A DNA stretch of 64,000 nucleotides from Aldehydirespirator sp965116965 (GTDB lineage: Bacteria > Actinomycetota > Acidimicrobiia > Acidimicrobiales > Aldehydirespiratoraceae). Shown piece by piece: positions 41,191 through 50,036 of this stretch (its first letter is position 1; each line of letters begins with the position of its first letter). The DNA is taken from positions 3,782,001 through 3,846,000 of the forward strand of contig OZ220743.1 of NCBI GenBank assembly GCA_965116965.1. Reading direction: 5' to 3'. The translations under genes were made by a program, and so were the position numbers. The notes beneath the pieces were generated by a model. The model saw nothing but the letters and a program-made list of their open reading frames with translations. It made no database searches and had not been told where the DNA came from.

Positions 41191-41715
41191 GTGGAAGACC
41201 GAGCGAGCCCGCGCCTACTCGATGCAGAGCGCCTCATTCAGGCGCGCCTCGGCGACCGTCAACTGGACTTCGACTCCATGCTGGCGGTGTCCAACATCTA
41301 CCGGGCCGCGACCGCGGTGCGCCGCAGCGCCGAACGGGGCGTGCTGGCGCAGTTCGGCCTGTCCTGGGGCGGCTTCACCACCCTGTGGGTGCTGTGGGTG
41401 TGGGGCGAGATGCGGACCTCGGACCTGGCGGAGGAGTGCGACCTGTCCAAGGCGACGCTCACCGGAGTGGTCAAGACGCTGGAGAAGCGGGGATTCGTGG
41501 AACGCAGGCAAGTCGAGTCGGACCGCCGCCGGGTGACGGTCGCGCTCACGGACGCCGGCCTGGACGCCATCGAGAGCCTCTTCCCCCGCTTCAACCGCTA
41601 CGAGGGCGAGATGGTGCGCGAGCTCTCGACTGGCGAGAAGCAGGCACTGGCCGAGCTGCTACGTCGGGTGATCGTCGAGGCCGGCGGCAGTGACCGGGAC
41701 CGTCCGCAGGCCTGA
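41191..41715 (+). CDS. MarR-family transcriptional regulator
   Basis: A 174-residue winged-helix repressor: MRTSDLAEECDLSKATLTGVVKTLEKRGFVERRQVESDRRRVTVALTDAG in part shows the helix-turn-helix and wing. The GTG at 41191 has GGAG eight bases before it. It is divergent from the LivF-FAH-aldehyde dehydrogenase operon and probably represses it until an aromatic acid or CoA ester binds. It is convergent with the SDR that follows, with a 2-base gap. Confidence 0.87.
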   Translation: MEDRASPRLLDAERLIQARLGDRQLDFDSMLAVSNIYRAATAVRRSAERGVLAQFGLSWGGFTTLWVLWVWGEMRTSDLAEECDLSKATLTGVVKTLEKRGFVERRQVESDRRRVTVALTDAGLDAIESLFPRFNRYEGEMVRELSTGEKQALAELLRRVIVEAGGSDRDRPQA

Positions 41716-41717
41716 TC

Positions 41718-42497
41718 TCAGCGCTCGAGGTTGTCGAAGGGTCCGAGGGCTAGCGCTCCGCCGTCCAGCCTGAAGGACGCGCCGTTGGCGAATCGCCCCG
41801 CCGGCGCCACCAGATAGTGGACCAGCGCGGCGATCTCGTCGGGCTTGCCAGCCCGGTTCGCGATGTTGACCGACGCTCCGGCCTCGCGCAGCTCGCGGAT
41901 GATCTCCGCGGCCATGGGCGTGTCGACCAATCCCGGATCGACCTGGTTGACCCGGATCCCGTCGACCCGCCACTCCTTGGCCAGCGCCACGGTGACCGCT
42001 CCAAGCCCCGCCTTGGTCGCTCCGTAGACGGCGCTGCCCGCCGAGGGCCGCACCGCGTCCACCGAGCCGATCATCACCACGGCCGAGTCGCCGCCCGCGG
42101 CCAGGTGGGGATGGGCGAACTGGCATAGTCGAAGCGGGGTCCACAGGTTGAGCCTGATCAGCCCGTCGAAGTGCTCGCGGTCGAGGTCGCTAAGCGGCAG
42201 CCAGTCGGCCCGGCCGGCGTTGTTGACGAGGATGTCGAGCCCGCCCAGTACGGCTGCCGCGGCCGGAATCACCCCGTCGACATCGGTCGGGTCGCTCAGA
42301 TCGGCCACCAGCGGCCTGATGGAGCCTTCCGCAGGCACTCGACCGGACCGCGACACCGCCACGACCGACGCGCCCGCGCCAGCCAGCCGGGCGGCAATGG
42401 CCGCTCCGATCCCCGAGGACGCCCCGGTCACCACGGCTCGCTTACCGGTCAGGTCGAAAGCAGGATCAACCACGGCGCCACGATAACTGCGCCACAT
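41718..42497 (-). CDS. Short-chain dehydrogenase/reductase
   Basis: A 259-residue classical SDR with TGASSGIG cofactor loop, NNAG, catalytic Ser in VMIGSVDAV and YGATK. An NAD preference is not obvious. The ATG at 42497 gives a short N-terminal tail; a GTG at 42473 is equally possible. Substrate unknown. It marks the left border of the restriction-modification region. Confidence 0.85.
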   Translation of the reverse strand: MWRSYRGAVVDPAFDLTGKRAVVTGASSGIGAAIAARLAGAGASVVAVSRSGRVPAEGSIRPLVADLSDPTDVDGVIPAAAAVLGGLDILVNNAGRADWLPLSDLDREHFDGLIRLNLWTPLRLCQFAHPHLAAGGDSAVVMIGSVDAVRPSAGSAVYGATKAGLGAVTVALAKEWRVDGIRVNQVDPGLVDTPMAAEIIRELREAGASVNIANRAGKPDEIAALVHYLVAPAGRFANGASFRLDGGALALGPFDNLER

Positions 42498-42536
42498 CCA
42501 CGCATAGGTGCCCGAGGAACCTCGGTCGGAGCCTGG

Positions 42537-42582
42537 GTAAGTGCTGGCCTGTCACACTTACTTGCGAACATGTGTTTGCACA
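42537..42582. promoter_or_regulatory. Inverted repeats before the restriction-modification operon
   Basis: GTAAGTG at 42537-42543 and CACTTAC at 42555-42561 form one inverted repeat; TGTG-TTTG-CACA at 42571-42582 forms another. Both lie within 80 bases of the methyltransferase start. They may be operators that time methyltransferase before endonuclease, as is known for type II systems. Confidence 0.45.
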
Positions 42583-42611
42583 CAGGTATCCCCCACAAGC
42601 AGGGCGACACG

Positions 42612-44276
42612 ATGGCAGACTGCATTCAAATGACCCTGATCGACCGCGAAGCAAGTCCACGGGCCGGCGACGAGGGCGGACCGTGTAGCGAGCATGAACT
42701 TGCTCATGCTGCGTGGTCGATCGCCAGGCACGGTGGCCTTGCCGAACTCTCGGAGCCCGAGTCGGTTCTCGTCTGCGGGCTGACCATGCCCGACCGCGAC
42801 CCGGGCGACGACAGACTGATCGATCTGATCCGTTCTGGTCAGGATCCACTGGGCGACACGCTCATGCGCTTGCGCTCACCTGATCAACGCAGGCCGTTCG
42901 GTGCCACGTACACACCTTCTGAGATCGTGTCCTCGATGGTCGCCTGGGTTGTCGAGCAATCAAGGCCAGACCGCGTTGTCGATCCTGGAACCGGCTCGGC
43001 GCGGTTTCTTCTGGCTGCGGGCCGCGCCCTGCCCGGTGCCCTCCTCGTCGGCGTGGAGATCGACCCGCTGGCAGCGCTGCTAGCCCGTGCCAACCTCACG
43101 GCTGTCGGACTCGACCATCGATCGCAGATCTTGGTGCGGGACTACCGGGACGCCGACCTCGGCGAGTGCGGCGGCATCACGGCCTTCATCGGGAATCCGC
43201 CCTATGTTCGCCACCACCAGATCGAGCCGCAATGGAAGGAGTGGCTGACTGCCAACTCTGCCTCCCTCGGACTCAAGGCCAGCGGTCTAGCCGGGATGCA
43301 CGTTCACTTCATGTTGGCGACCGCCCTGCATGCCCGACCTGGCGATCTCGGCGCGTTCGTGACATCGTCGGAGTGGCTCGACGTGAACTACGGCCACCTG
43401 CCGAGGATGCTGTTCGCGACCCGACTCGGCGGAGTCTCGATCCACTTGGTCGATCCGCACACGACACCGTTCGCTGATGCGGCCGCAACAGCGGCCGTCA
43501 CCTGCTTTCAGATGGGCGGACCTAGTGCGTCGATCCGCATGAAGCAGGTTCCGAGCACTTCCGACCTGGGCGCACTCGACGGAGGACAACCGTTCAGCAA
43601 GCGACAGTTGCGTTCTGCGCCGAGGTGGTCGCCCCTGCTCAACGGCTCACAGAGGCCGCCTGATGGTTACGTCGAACTGGGAGAAATCTGTCGTGTGCAT
43701 CGGGGTGCAGTGACAGGTGCCAACGCCATATGGATCACCGATGCCAACGATCCTGCTCTTCCTTCAGAGGTACTCTTCCCCTCCGTCACACGCGCGGTCG
43801 AACTGTTCGGCGCAACTGACGGCGTCCTCTCGGACACGGACGGCTTACGAGCGGTGATCGACCTGCCAGCCGATCTCGACGCGCTCGACGAGGACGACCG
43901 TCACCGCATCGACCAGTTTCTGCGAGTTGCGGAGCGCAACGGGGTTCGTTCCGGCCATATCGCTCGCAACCGCAACCCGTGGTGGGCCGTGGGCCTGCGG
44001 TCTCCTGCTCCAATCCTCGCCACCTACATGGCACGTCGTCCTCCAGCGTTCGTTCGAAACCTGGCTGGCGCCCACAACATCAATGCCGTACACGGCATCT
44101 ACCCCCGGGAGTCGATGTCGCCAGCGATTCTGGACACGTTGGCAGCTGCGCTGCGTGATGCAGCCCCCACAGCGATCGGACGCACCTACGCCGGTGGCCT
44201 CTTGAAATTCGAGCCATCGGAGATGGCAAGGATCTTCGTCCCGAGTCCGACAATGCTCGAAACGATGGAAACATGA
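42612..44276 (+). CDS. N6-adenine DNA methyltransferase of a XamI-type restriction-modification system
   Basis: A ~554-residue N6-adenine methyltransferase. The SAM motif I is DPGTGSARFLLAAG and the catalytic motif IV is N195-P-P-Y198 (FIGNPPYVRHHQ). The C-terminal half has the target-recognition type of fold of N-6 DNA methylases (GEICRVHRGAVTGANAIWI). The ATG at 42612 was chosen for its position after GGGCG and the start of homology; an ATG at 42570 is possible. Its TGA overlaps the endonuclease ATG by 4 bases. Modification of the partner's site, GTCGAC in XamI itself, is expected but not proven here. Confidence 0.85.
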   Translation: MADCIQMTLIDREASPRAGDEGGPCSEHELAHAAWSIARHGGLAELSEPESVLVCGLTMPDRDPGDDRLIDLIRSGQDPLGDTLMRLRSPDQRRPFGATYTPSEIVSSMVAWVVEQSRPDRVVDPGTGSARFLLAAGRALPGALLVGVEIDPLAALLARANLTAVGLDHRSQILVRDYRDADLGECGGITAFIGNPPYVRHHQIEPQWKEWLTANSASLGLKASGLAGMHVHFMLATALHARPGDLGAFVTSSEWLDVNYGHLPRMLFATRLGGVSIHLVDPHTTPFADAAATAAVTCFQMGGPSASIRMKQVPSTSDLGALDGGQPFSKRQLRSAPRWSPLLNGSQRPPDGYVELGEICRVHRGAVTGANAIWITDANDPALPSEVLFPSVTRAVELFGATDGVLSDTDGLRAVIDLPADLDALDEDDRHRIDQFLRVAERNGVRSGHIARNRNPWWAVGLRSPAPILATYMARRPPAFVRNLAGAHNINAVHGIYPRESMSPAILDTLAAALRDAAPTAIGRTYAGGLLKFEPSEMARIFVPSPTMLETMET

Positions 44277-45214
44277 GCACGACTGACCCGCCTCGCTGGA
44301 GCGGAGCTGAGTTCGCGGAACAGCTCGCGACGGCGTCAGCCGCGTTCCGCGAGGAACGGCTTCGGGAGCCAGTCGAGCAATACAGAGAAATCTTCGACGG
44401 GTACGCCGCACGCGTGAGAGCGCTGCTAACCGGAACCAAGAACTTGACAAGCTGGGACGACGCCTTAGAGATCGCTCTCCAAGAGGATGTAGGGCTGGAC
44501 GCGCTGCGATACCTAGCAGGCCCACCGATCTCCGCCGACGACCTCAAGACTCTCGCCGAGGCCTCGCTGGCTTCAAGCCGGCTGCGCGGGGATCCTGAAA
44601 TGGCAGCACGAGTTCTCGACGTTGTGCTGAAGAGTCTTGACGCCAAGCGCTTCCCATGGGTGGCCGAACACCGCAGTCCCGACGAAGCGGAACTAAGTGC
44701 AGCGTCATTGGCATCGGCGAGCCTCATGGCGATGCAGCGGGTACTCACAGACCGAAAGAACGTTGCGAAGACCAGGCAGGAGAGACAAGTAGCCGACTTC
44801 CTGACGGAGATCGGACTCACTGAAGTTGACCGGCGGGCAATCAGCACCCACTCGGACGCTCCAGATCGCGGATCGTTCTGCGGGGAGAGCTTGTTCGGCG
44901 AGGACAAGGCGGACCTCATCGCGCACTTGTTCGACGGTCGCCTCATGCCGATCGAATGCAAGGTGTCGAACTCGGCGACGAACTCCGTCAAGCGGCTGAA
45001 GGAGGCGTACAACAAGGCGGCGCGCTGGTTGGATGCGTTCGGCAAGCGCCAGACCGTTCCGGCCGCGGTCCTGTCGGGCGTGTTCAAACAGCACAATCTT
45101 GCTCAAGCACAGGAAACTGGCTTGACGATCTTCTGGGCACACAACCTGGAGCCGCTGGGCGAGTTCATAGGGTCCACAGCAGACCTGGCTCACAGTAGTG
45201 GGACCACGCAATGA
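44273..45214 (+). CDS. XamI-family type II restriction endonuclease
   Basis: A 313-residue endonuclease resembling the XamI family. The nuclease core is in GESLFGEDKADLIAHLFDGRLMPIECKVSNSATNS, with D214 and E228-x-K230 as the PD-(D/E)xK residues. It is downstream of and coupled to its methyltransferase. XamI cuts GTCGAC; specificity in this homologue is inferred. Confidence 0.8.
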   Translation: MSTTDPPRWSGAEFAEQLATASAAFREERLREPVEQYREIFDGYAARVRALLTGTKNLTSWDDALEIALQEDVGLDALRYLAGPPISADDLKTLAEASLASSRLRGDPEMAARVLDVVLKSLDAKRFPWVAEHRSPDEAELSAASLASASLMAMQRVLTDRKNVAKTRQERQVADFLTEIGLTEVDRRAISTHSDAPDRGSFCGESLFGEDKADLIAHLFDGRLMPIECKVSNSATNSVKRLKEAYNKAARWLDAFGKRQTVPAAVLSGVFKQHNLAQAQETGLTIFWAHNLEPLGEFIGSTADLAHSSGTTQ

Positions 45215-45312
45215 CGGAGGCTGGGCACCCCTGCCGCAATTGTGGTAGCTGACCGAGATGCGAGGAGGTCAAGCAGGCCACGCATGGTTAGATCTATAGC
45301 CCTTTACATGAT

Positions 45313-45341
45313 TTGACAGACTATTTCATGTGTGTCAGAAT
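45313..45341 (+). promoter_or_regulatory. Promoter of the C5-methyltransferase operon
   Basis: TTGACA at 45313-45318 and CAGAAT at 45336-45341 with 17 bases between, ~85 bases before the methyltransferase ATG. It lies in a locally AT-rich gap after the XamI genes. Confidence 0.5.
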
Positions 45342-45423
45342 GATCTAGAGCGTTCGTCCCCTGCGAGATCCACTTCGTCGGCTACTACCGTGCTCAACCT
45401 CCGCTGGGAAAGGGAACCACCAA

Positions 45424-46343
45424 GTGATCCACCCGAGTTCACGCCCGGTTGCTGCGATCGACCTCTTTTGCGGCGCGGGCGGACTCTCGTATGGCCTAGA
45501 GGCAGCCGGCGTGAACGTGCTTGCCGGCGCCGACATCGATCCATCCTGTCGATACCCGTTCGAGGTGAACATCGAGGGCGCGAGGTTTCTTGAACGAGAC
45601 GCCTGCCTCCTTGCGCCGGAGGAACTCGTCGAGATCTGGCCTCAGGACTCCCTCAGGCTCCTCGCAGGCTGCGCTCCGTGCCAGCCCTTCTCCCCCTATC
45701 AGCGCGGTCGCGGGACGCCCAGTGACTCTAGATGGCCCTTGCTTCGCGAGTTCGGTCGCCTGGTGAAGGCCACCCAGCCAGAACTCGTGACAACTGAGAA
45801 CGTGCCACGGTTGATGGGTACCTCAGTCTTCAAGGCCTTCGTCGAACTCTTGCTTGACCTCAACTATTCGATTGCGTACCGCACATGCAACTGTGCCGAC
45901 TATGGCTTGCCGCAGAAGCGCAGGCGATTGGTGCTCATCGCATCCAGGCTCGGACCGATAGACATCCCAGACGGCCATCTCTCGGGATTGCAGCCCAGAA
46001 CGGTAGGCGACGCAATACGTCGCTTACCTCCGATTGCGTCCGGAGAGGCTGACGCCGCCGACGCGCTTCACCGCAGCAGAACGTTGCAGGAGATCAATCG
46101 ACGACGAATACAGGCATCAGTACCAGGAGGAAGTTGGTACGACTGGCCTGAGGAGTTGCGAGCTCCGTGTCATCGCCGGGCGAGTGGCAGAAGGTTCAGG
46201 AATGTGTATGCACGGATGTCGTGGGATGAACCAGCACCCACCCTCACCACCTACTTCCACAATTTTGGTGCTGGGCGGTACGGCCATCCCGAGCAAGATC
46301 GGGCCATCTCAATCCGCGAGGGCGCAATGCTGCAAGGTTTTCC
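45424..46343 (+). pseudogene. C5-cytosine DNA methyltransferase, 5' part, cut by an ISL3 element
   Basis: Codons 1-306 of a C5-cytosine methyltransferase. Motif I is DLFCGAGGLSYGLEAAG, motif IV has the catalytic P85-C86 (GCAPCQPFS), motif VI is E125-N-V, motif VIII is QKRRR at 164-168, and motif IX is near EPAPTLTTYFHN. The gene breaks at GAMLQGF-P where an insertion sequence begins; from there the frame reads only to 46359. The missing end, with motif X, is at 47766-47913. Joined across one copy of the target site the gene is 1068 bases, 355 residues, with no error. As it stands, the enzyme lacks motif X and is probably inactive. Confidence 0.9.
46336..46343 (+). repeat. Left target-site duplication of the IS (GGTTTTCC)
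   Basis: The 8 bases GGTTTTCC directly before the left inverted repeat recur at 47758-47765 directly after the right one. Eight-bp duplications are usual for the ISL3 family. Confidence 0.95.
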
Positions 46344-47757
46344 GGCGCTTCGCGTTTGAGGTCGGAGTGGGGGCGGTAGGGGTCCGCGGCTGAACGCGAG
46401 GGATCCCCCAGAATCGGCGCTTCCGAACAGCCGAGGTCTGGAGGATCCCTGTGGAGTGCGACCCTACGCGCGTGTGCGAGTTGTTGGTGGGACTGGGAGA
46501 TGTGGAGGTGCTCGGCGTCGACGACGAGGCGGGCGCGCCGCTGCGGGTGCACATACGCTGTCGGGCGCCGCGGCCTGGCTGTGAGCGTTGCGGCGGTGCG
46601 CTGTGGTCTGACGGCGAACGGGAGGTGGAGCTGGTGGATCTGCCGGTGTTCGGCCGGCCGGCGCGGCTGGTGTGGCACAAGCGCCGCTGGCGCTGCGGGG
46701 ATCCCGACTGCGCGGCGGGGACCGTGACCGAGCAGGACCGCGAGATCGCGCCCGAGCGCGAGAGACTGACGACGCGCGCGGGGCGCTGGGCGACGCGCCA
46801 GTCCGGGCAGGGCCGGCCCCACAGCGATGTCGCCACAGAGCTCGGGTGCAGCTGGCACCCGGTGAACGAGTCGGTGCGCCGCTGGGGCTCTGCGCTGCTC
46901 GAGGCCGACACCGAGCGCATCTGCGATGTGGTCGCGCTCGGCCTCGACGAGCACCTGATGTGGCGCCGCGGCCGGTTCCGGACCAAGGCCTGGGCCACCG
47001 GCATCGTCGACATCGGCCGGGGCCAGCTCCTCGACATAGTCCCAGGCCGCACCGCACAGGCGCCCACACAGTGGCTGCTTGCGCGGCCCCGCCGCTGGCT
47101 GGCCGGCGTCCGCTGGGCGGTGCTGGACCTCTCAGGCCCCTACCGAGCCGCGTTCGACGCAGCAGTGCCCCACGCCGAGCAGGTCGCGGACCCGTTCCAC
47201 GTCGTGCGGCTGGGCAACGACGCCCTCGACGAGGTCCGCCGCAGAGTCCAACAGCAGACCCTCGGCCACCGCGGCCACAAACACGACCCGCTGTATCGGG
47301 CCCGCAAGCTGCTGGTCTCCGCGTCCGAGAAGATCACCGAGCAAGGCCGCGTCCGGCTGCGGGGCCTGCTCGACGCAGGAGACCCCTACGGCGAGGTCCG
47401 CGACGCCTGGCACCGCTGAAGAGACCCTCCGCTCGATCTATGACATCGACGACACCGAAGTGGGCGCAGCCACCGTCGCCCGCCTCGCCCAGGACCTCCA
47501 GGACCCCGCCATGCCCGCCGAGATCAACCGGCTCGGCCGCACCCTGTGGCGCTGGCGCACCCAGATCGCCAACTGGCACACCGCCCGGGTCACCAACGCC
47601 GCCGCCGAAGCCGCCAACAACCTCATCAAACGCGTCAAACGCGCCGCGTTCGGGTTCACCAACTTCGCCAACTACCGAATCCGAGCCCTCCTCTACGCCG
47701 GCAGACCCAACTGGACACTGCTCGACACCCTCACTCCGACCTGATTCGCGAAGAGCC
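46344..47757 (+). mobile_element. ISL3-family insertion sequence, 1414 bp
   Basis: Left end GGCGCTTCGCG and right end (reverse) GGCTCTTCGCG begin ~26-bp imperfect inverted repeats that share the inner AGGTCGGAGTG and differ at about four positions. The element is flanked by GGTTTTCC on both sides and holds one transposase gene, which is frameshifted. It is inserted inside a C5-methyltransferase gene. Size, ends, target duplication and transposase all agree with ISL3 (IS204/IS1001/IS1096/IS1165). Confidence 0.95.
46451..47744 (+). pseudogene. ISL3-family transposase, frameshifted
   Basis: The first frame (46451-47419) has the N-terminal zinc-finger (RPGCERCGG, RWRCGDPDC), a helix-turn-helix region, and catalytic D in VLDLSGPYRAAFDAAVPHAEQVADPFHVVRL. 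At ~47413 the frame shifts by one base after DAWH; the rest (EETLRSIYDI to NAAAEAANNLIKRVKRAAFGFTNFANYRIRALLYAG, in part) with the catalytic E is in the next frame and ends at 47744. One extra base in CACCGCT explains it. The start GTG has GGAGG before it. Unless frameshifting restores it, the copy cannot move itself. Confidence 0.9.
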
Positions 47758-47765
47758 GGTTTTCC
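47758..47765 (+). repeat. Right target-site duplication of the IS (GGTTTTCC)
   Basis: Second copy of the 8-bp target. The next base resumes the methyltransferase frame exactly (codons for ANYDFVEP). Confidence 0.95.
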
Positions 47766-47913
47766 TGCAAATTATGACTTTGTGGAGCCTGGGTCGCCAA
47801 TCAGTTACACCACTCTCGGCAGACTGATCGGCAACGCCGTTCCTCCGCCGCTTGGAGCAGCGATTGGAAGAACCATCATCAAGCACATCGGAGGTATGAG
47901 CAAGAATGACTGA
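47766..47913 (+). pseudogene. C5-cytosine DNA methyltransferase, 3' part
   Basis: The displaced last 49 codons, with motif X (TLGRLIGNAVPPPLGAAIGR) and the stop at 47911-47913. It has no start of its own. It overlaps the ATPase-nuclease ATG by 8 bases, so the methyltransferase and the ATPase were once translationally coupled. Confidence 0.9.
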
Positions 47914-49924
47914 AGACCACATGTACACAATGACTGTGGATTTCGCGATCGTTGAGTCCTTGGGAATCAATCTCTATAGCAACGCCGCTGCCGTACTCTC
48001 TGAACTGGTTGCGAATGCATATGACGCCGATGCGACCGTCGTCCAGATCACATGGAAGACTGATGATGCCCAGGATGTCGTAGAGATCATCGACAATGGT
48101 TGCGGAATGGATATCACTAACATCAACAAGAAGTTCCTCGTTACCGGGTATAAGAAACGAGAGAACGAAGGTAACGTATCACAAGAATGGGAACGCCCTT
48201 TCATGGGGCGCAAAGGGATCGGCAAGTTATCTGTCTTCTCAATTGCGCGACATGTCCAAGTCTATTCTTCAAAGACCGGCTCCGATAGTCTCGGATTAGA
48301 GATTCGTATCGAGGAACTCGAGAAACGAATCAAGGCGAAGAAGCCCTACCATCCTGATCCCATTGAGGTTCCAGGGGAGTATCGTAGCAAAGACACGAGA
48401 ATAGTACTAAGAAACCTAAAGCGCAAGCGCGCCGATTTGACGGTAGCAGCCTTGCGCAAGCGACTAGCCCGACGCTTTGACGTTCTTGATCAAACTCCTC
48501 CATCAGAGGGCGGTTTCAAGATCCAAATCAACGGTGAAGACGTTACGTACGCCGATCGTCAAGAACTCAAGAGACTGGAGTATATTTGGGAGTTCGGCCA
48601 CGAGTCTCTTCCAGTTGAGGCGTTACCAGCTGACATCGTCAGGTTCACACTCCCCAACAAGATTGTGCAACCTGGAAAGGACTGGGTTATCGATGGCTGG
48701 ATAGGAACAGCTCGCGTACCCTCGGACCTTACCGCTGACAAAGAAGCGGGATCGCTGAAGAACATCATTGTGCTCGCGAGAAAGCGTCCGATCCAGGAGG
48801 GCATCATCGACAAACTAGACTTCTCGAGGGTCTTTGGTAACTATGTCACAGGCCAAATCGAGGCAGATTTCTTAGATCAAGAGGGTGAGGACGATATTGC
48901 AACTAGTGACAGGCAACGGCTTATTGAAGATGATCCACGAGTTCAGGCTCTCCAAGAGTTTCTTCGCGATGCGTTTTCGAAGGCGTCAGATACATGGAAT
49001 AGCGTGCGGCCCAGGCGAAAAGCGAAAGATGCATTCGCCGATAACCCAAAGCTCCGAGAGTGGGTAGACGGACTGCCCCCGTGGCAACAAGGGTCAGCCG
49101 AGAAGCTAATTGGAACGATTGCAGCACTCCCGATGGAAAAGGGACGAGAACAAGCTCACCGAAGTGACTTGTATCGCGCAGGCATACTGGCATTCGCTAG
49201 GATTGGCTTGAGACAGACCAGTGAAGATCTAAGCACCTTGAGTGACTTTAATGCAGAGGAACTGTTGCGATTGTTGGGGGCCCAAGACGAATATGAAGAA
49301 GCACTCTGGGTCGATATCTTGAAGTCACGTGTACAGGCAATTCAACAATTCGAGAACCTCACGAGCACTGACGAGAAAGAGGAGGTCCTACGCAACCACC
49401 TATTTGATCACTTGTGGCTCCTGGATGCCTCATGGGAAAGAGCTACCGGTGATCCCAAGATGGAGGAGGATCTCCGGAAGGTTGATCCCGAACTGTTTCC
49501 TGTAGACGCCGAAGGCAAGGAGATTCGCGGACGCATGGACCTTAGATTTGCTAAGGCGACTGGTGTCCATATCATTGTGGAACTCAAGCGGTATTCCAGA
49601 AGGATGAAGATTGAAGATCTGGTTTCGCAGGGTCGAAAATACCGCGCAGGTGTTGAGAGCATTTTAACTCAACAAGGAGAGAAGTTCCCGCGCATTGAGG
49701 TGGTATTCGTCATAGGCTCTAAGCCGCGCGTTTCAGATCTCGGTAGATTCTCTACGGATCATGAGGCTATCGAATACGCACTCTATGCGATCGCAGGCCG
49801 GTACGTCCTCTATGATGAACTGATCGCGAGTGCTTGCAAGCGATACGATGACTACTTCAACGCGAGCAGGAAGGCTCGTGAGTTGGATGATGTCTTGAAC
49901 TCCTTGATCCCGAGCGAATCGTGA
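47906..49924 (+). CDS. MORC/MutL-like GHKL ATPase with C-terminal PD-(D/E)xK nuclease
   Basis: A 672-residue protein. The GHKL ATP site is clear: ELVANAYDADA at 33-43 (N37), DNGCGM at 63-68 and GRKGIGK at 101-107. A MutL/MORC-type second domain follows to ~330 (IVLARKRPIQEGIIDKL), then helices, and a nuclease-like end with GRMDLRF (D545) and VELKRY (E559, K561). GHKL ATPases of this kind next to C5-methyltransferases are known as restriction systems related to MORC. The composition is clearly lower in GC than its neighbours, a sign of transfer. It remains intact although its methyltransferase partner is cut by an IS. Confidence 0.8.
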   Translation: MTEDHMYTMTVDFAIVESLGINLYSNAAAVLSELVANAYDADATVVQITWKTDDAQDVVEIIDNGCGMDITNINKKFLVTGYKKRENEGNVSQEWERPFMGRKGIGKLSVFSIARHVQVYSSKTGSDSLGLEIRIEELEKRIKAKKPYHPDPIEVPGEYRSKDTRIVLRNLKRKRADLTVAALRKRLARRFDVLDQTPPSEGGFKIQINGEDVTYADRQELKRLEYIWEFGHESLPVEALPADIVRFTLPNKIVQPGKDWVIDGWIGTARVPSDLTADKEAGSLKNIIVLARKRPIQEGIIDKLDFSRVFGNYVTGQIEADFLDQEGEDDIATSDRQRLIEDDPRVQALQEFLRDAFSKASDTWNSVRPRRKAKDAFADNPKLREWVDGLPPWQQGSAEKLIGTIAALPMEKGREQAHRSDLYRAGILAFARIGLRQTSEDLSTLSDFNAEELLRLLGAQDEYEEALWVDILKSRVQAIQQFENLTSTDEKEEVLRNHLFDHLWLLDASWERATGDPKMEEDLRKVDPELFPVDAEGKEIRGRMDLRFAKATGVHIIVELKRYSRRMKIEDLVSQGRKYRAGVESILTQQGEKFPRIEVVFVIGSKPRVSDLGRFSTDHEAIEYALYAIAGRYVLYDELIASACKRYDDYFNASRKARELDDVLNSLIPSES

Positions 49925-50036
49925 CATCCGTACCCTCAAGACGCTGACTGGAACCGAGTGGCCCACAGCGCCGAAAAGAGCAACCTCTCTCGACCCACCG
50001 GTTGATCGTTCGGGGCCGAACGAATAGGGTTGAGGC

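Noticed and set aside
47405..47425. Programmed frameshift in the IS transposase
   Set aside because: ISL3 transposases are usually one frame, and no slippery run or stimulator is visible at the shift.
46672..47913. A long frame covering the IS and ending in GFPANYDFVEP
   Set aside because: It crosses the IS end by chance; the tail is the displaced 3' part of the C5-methyltransferase.
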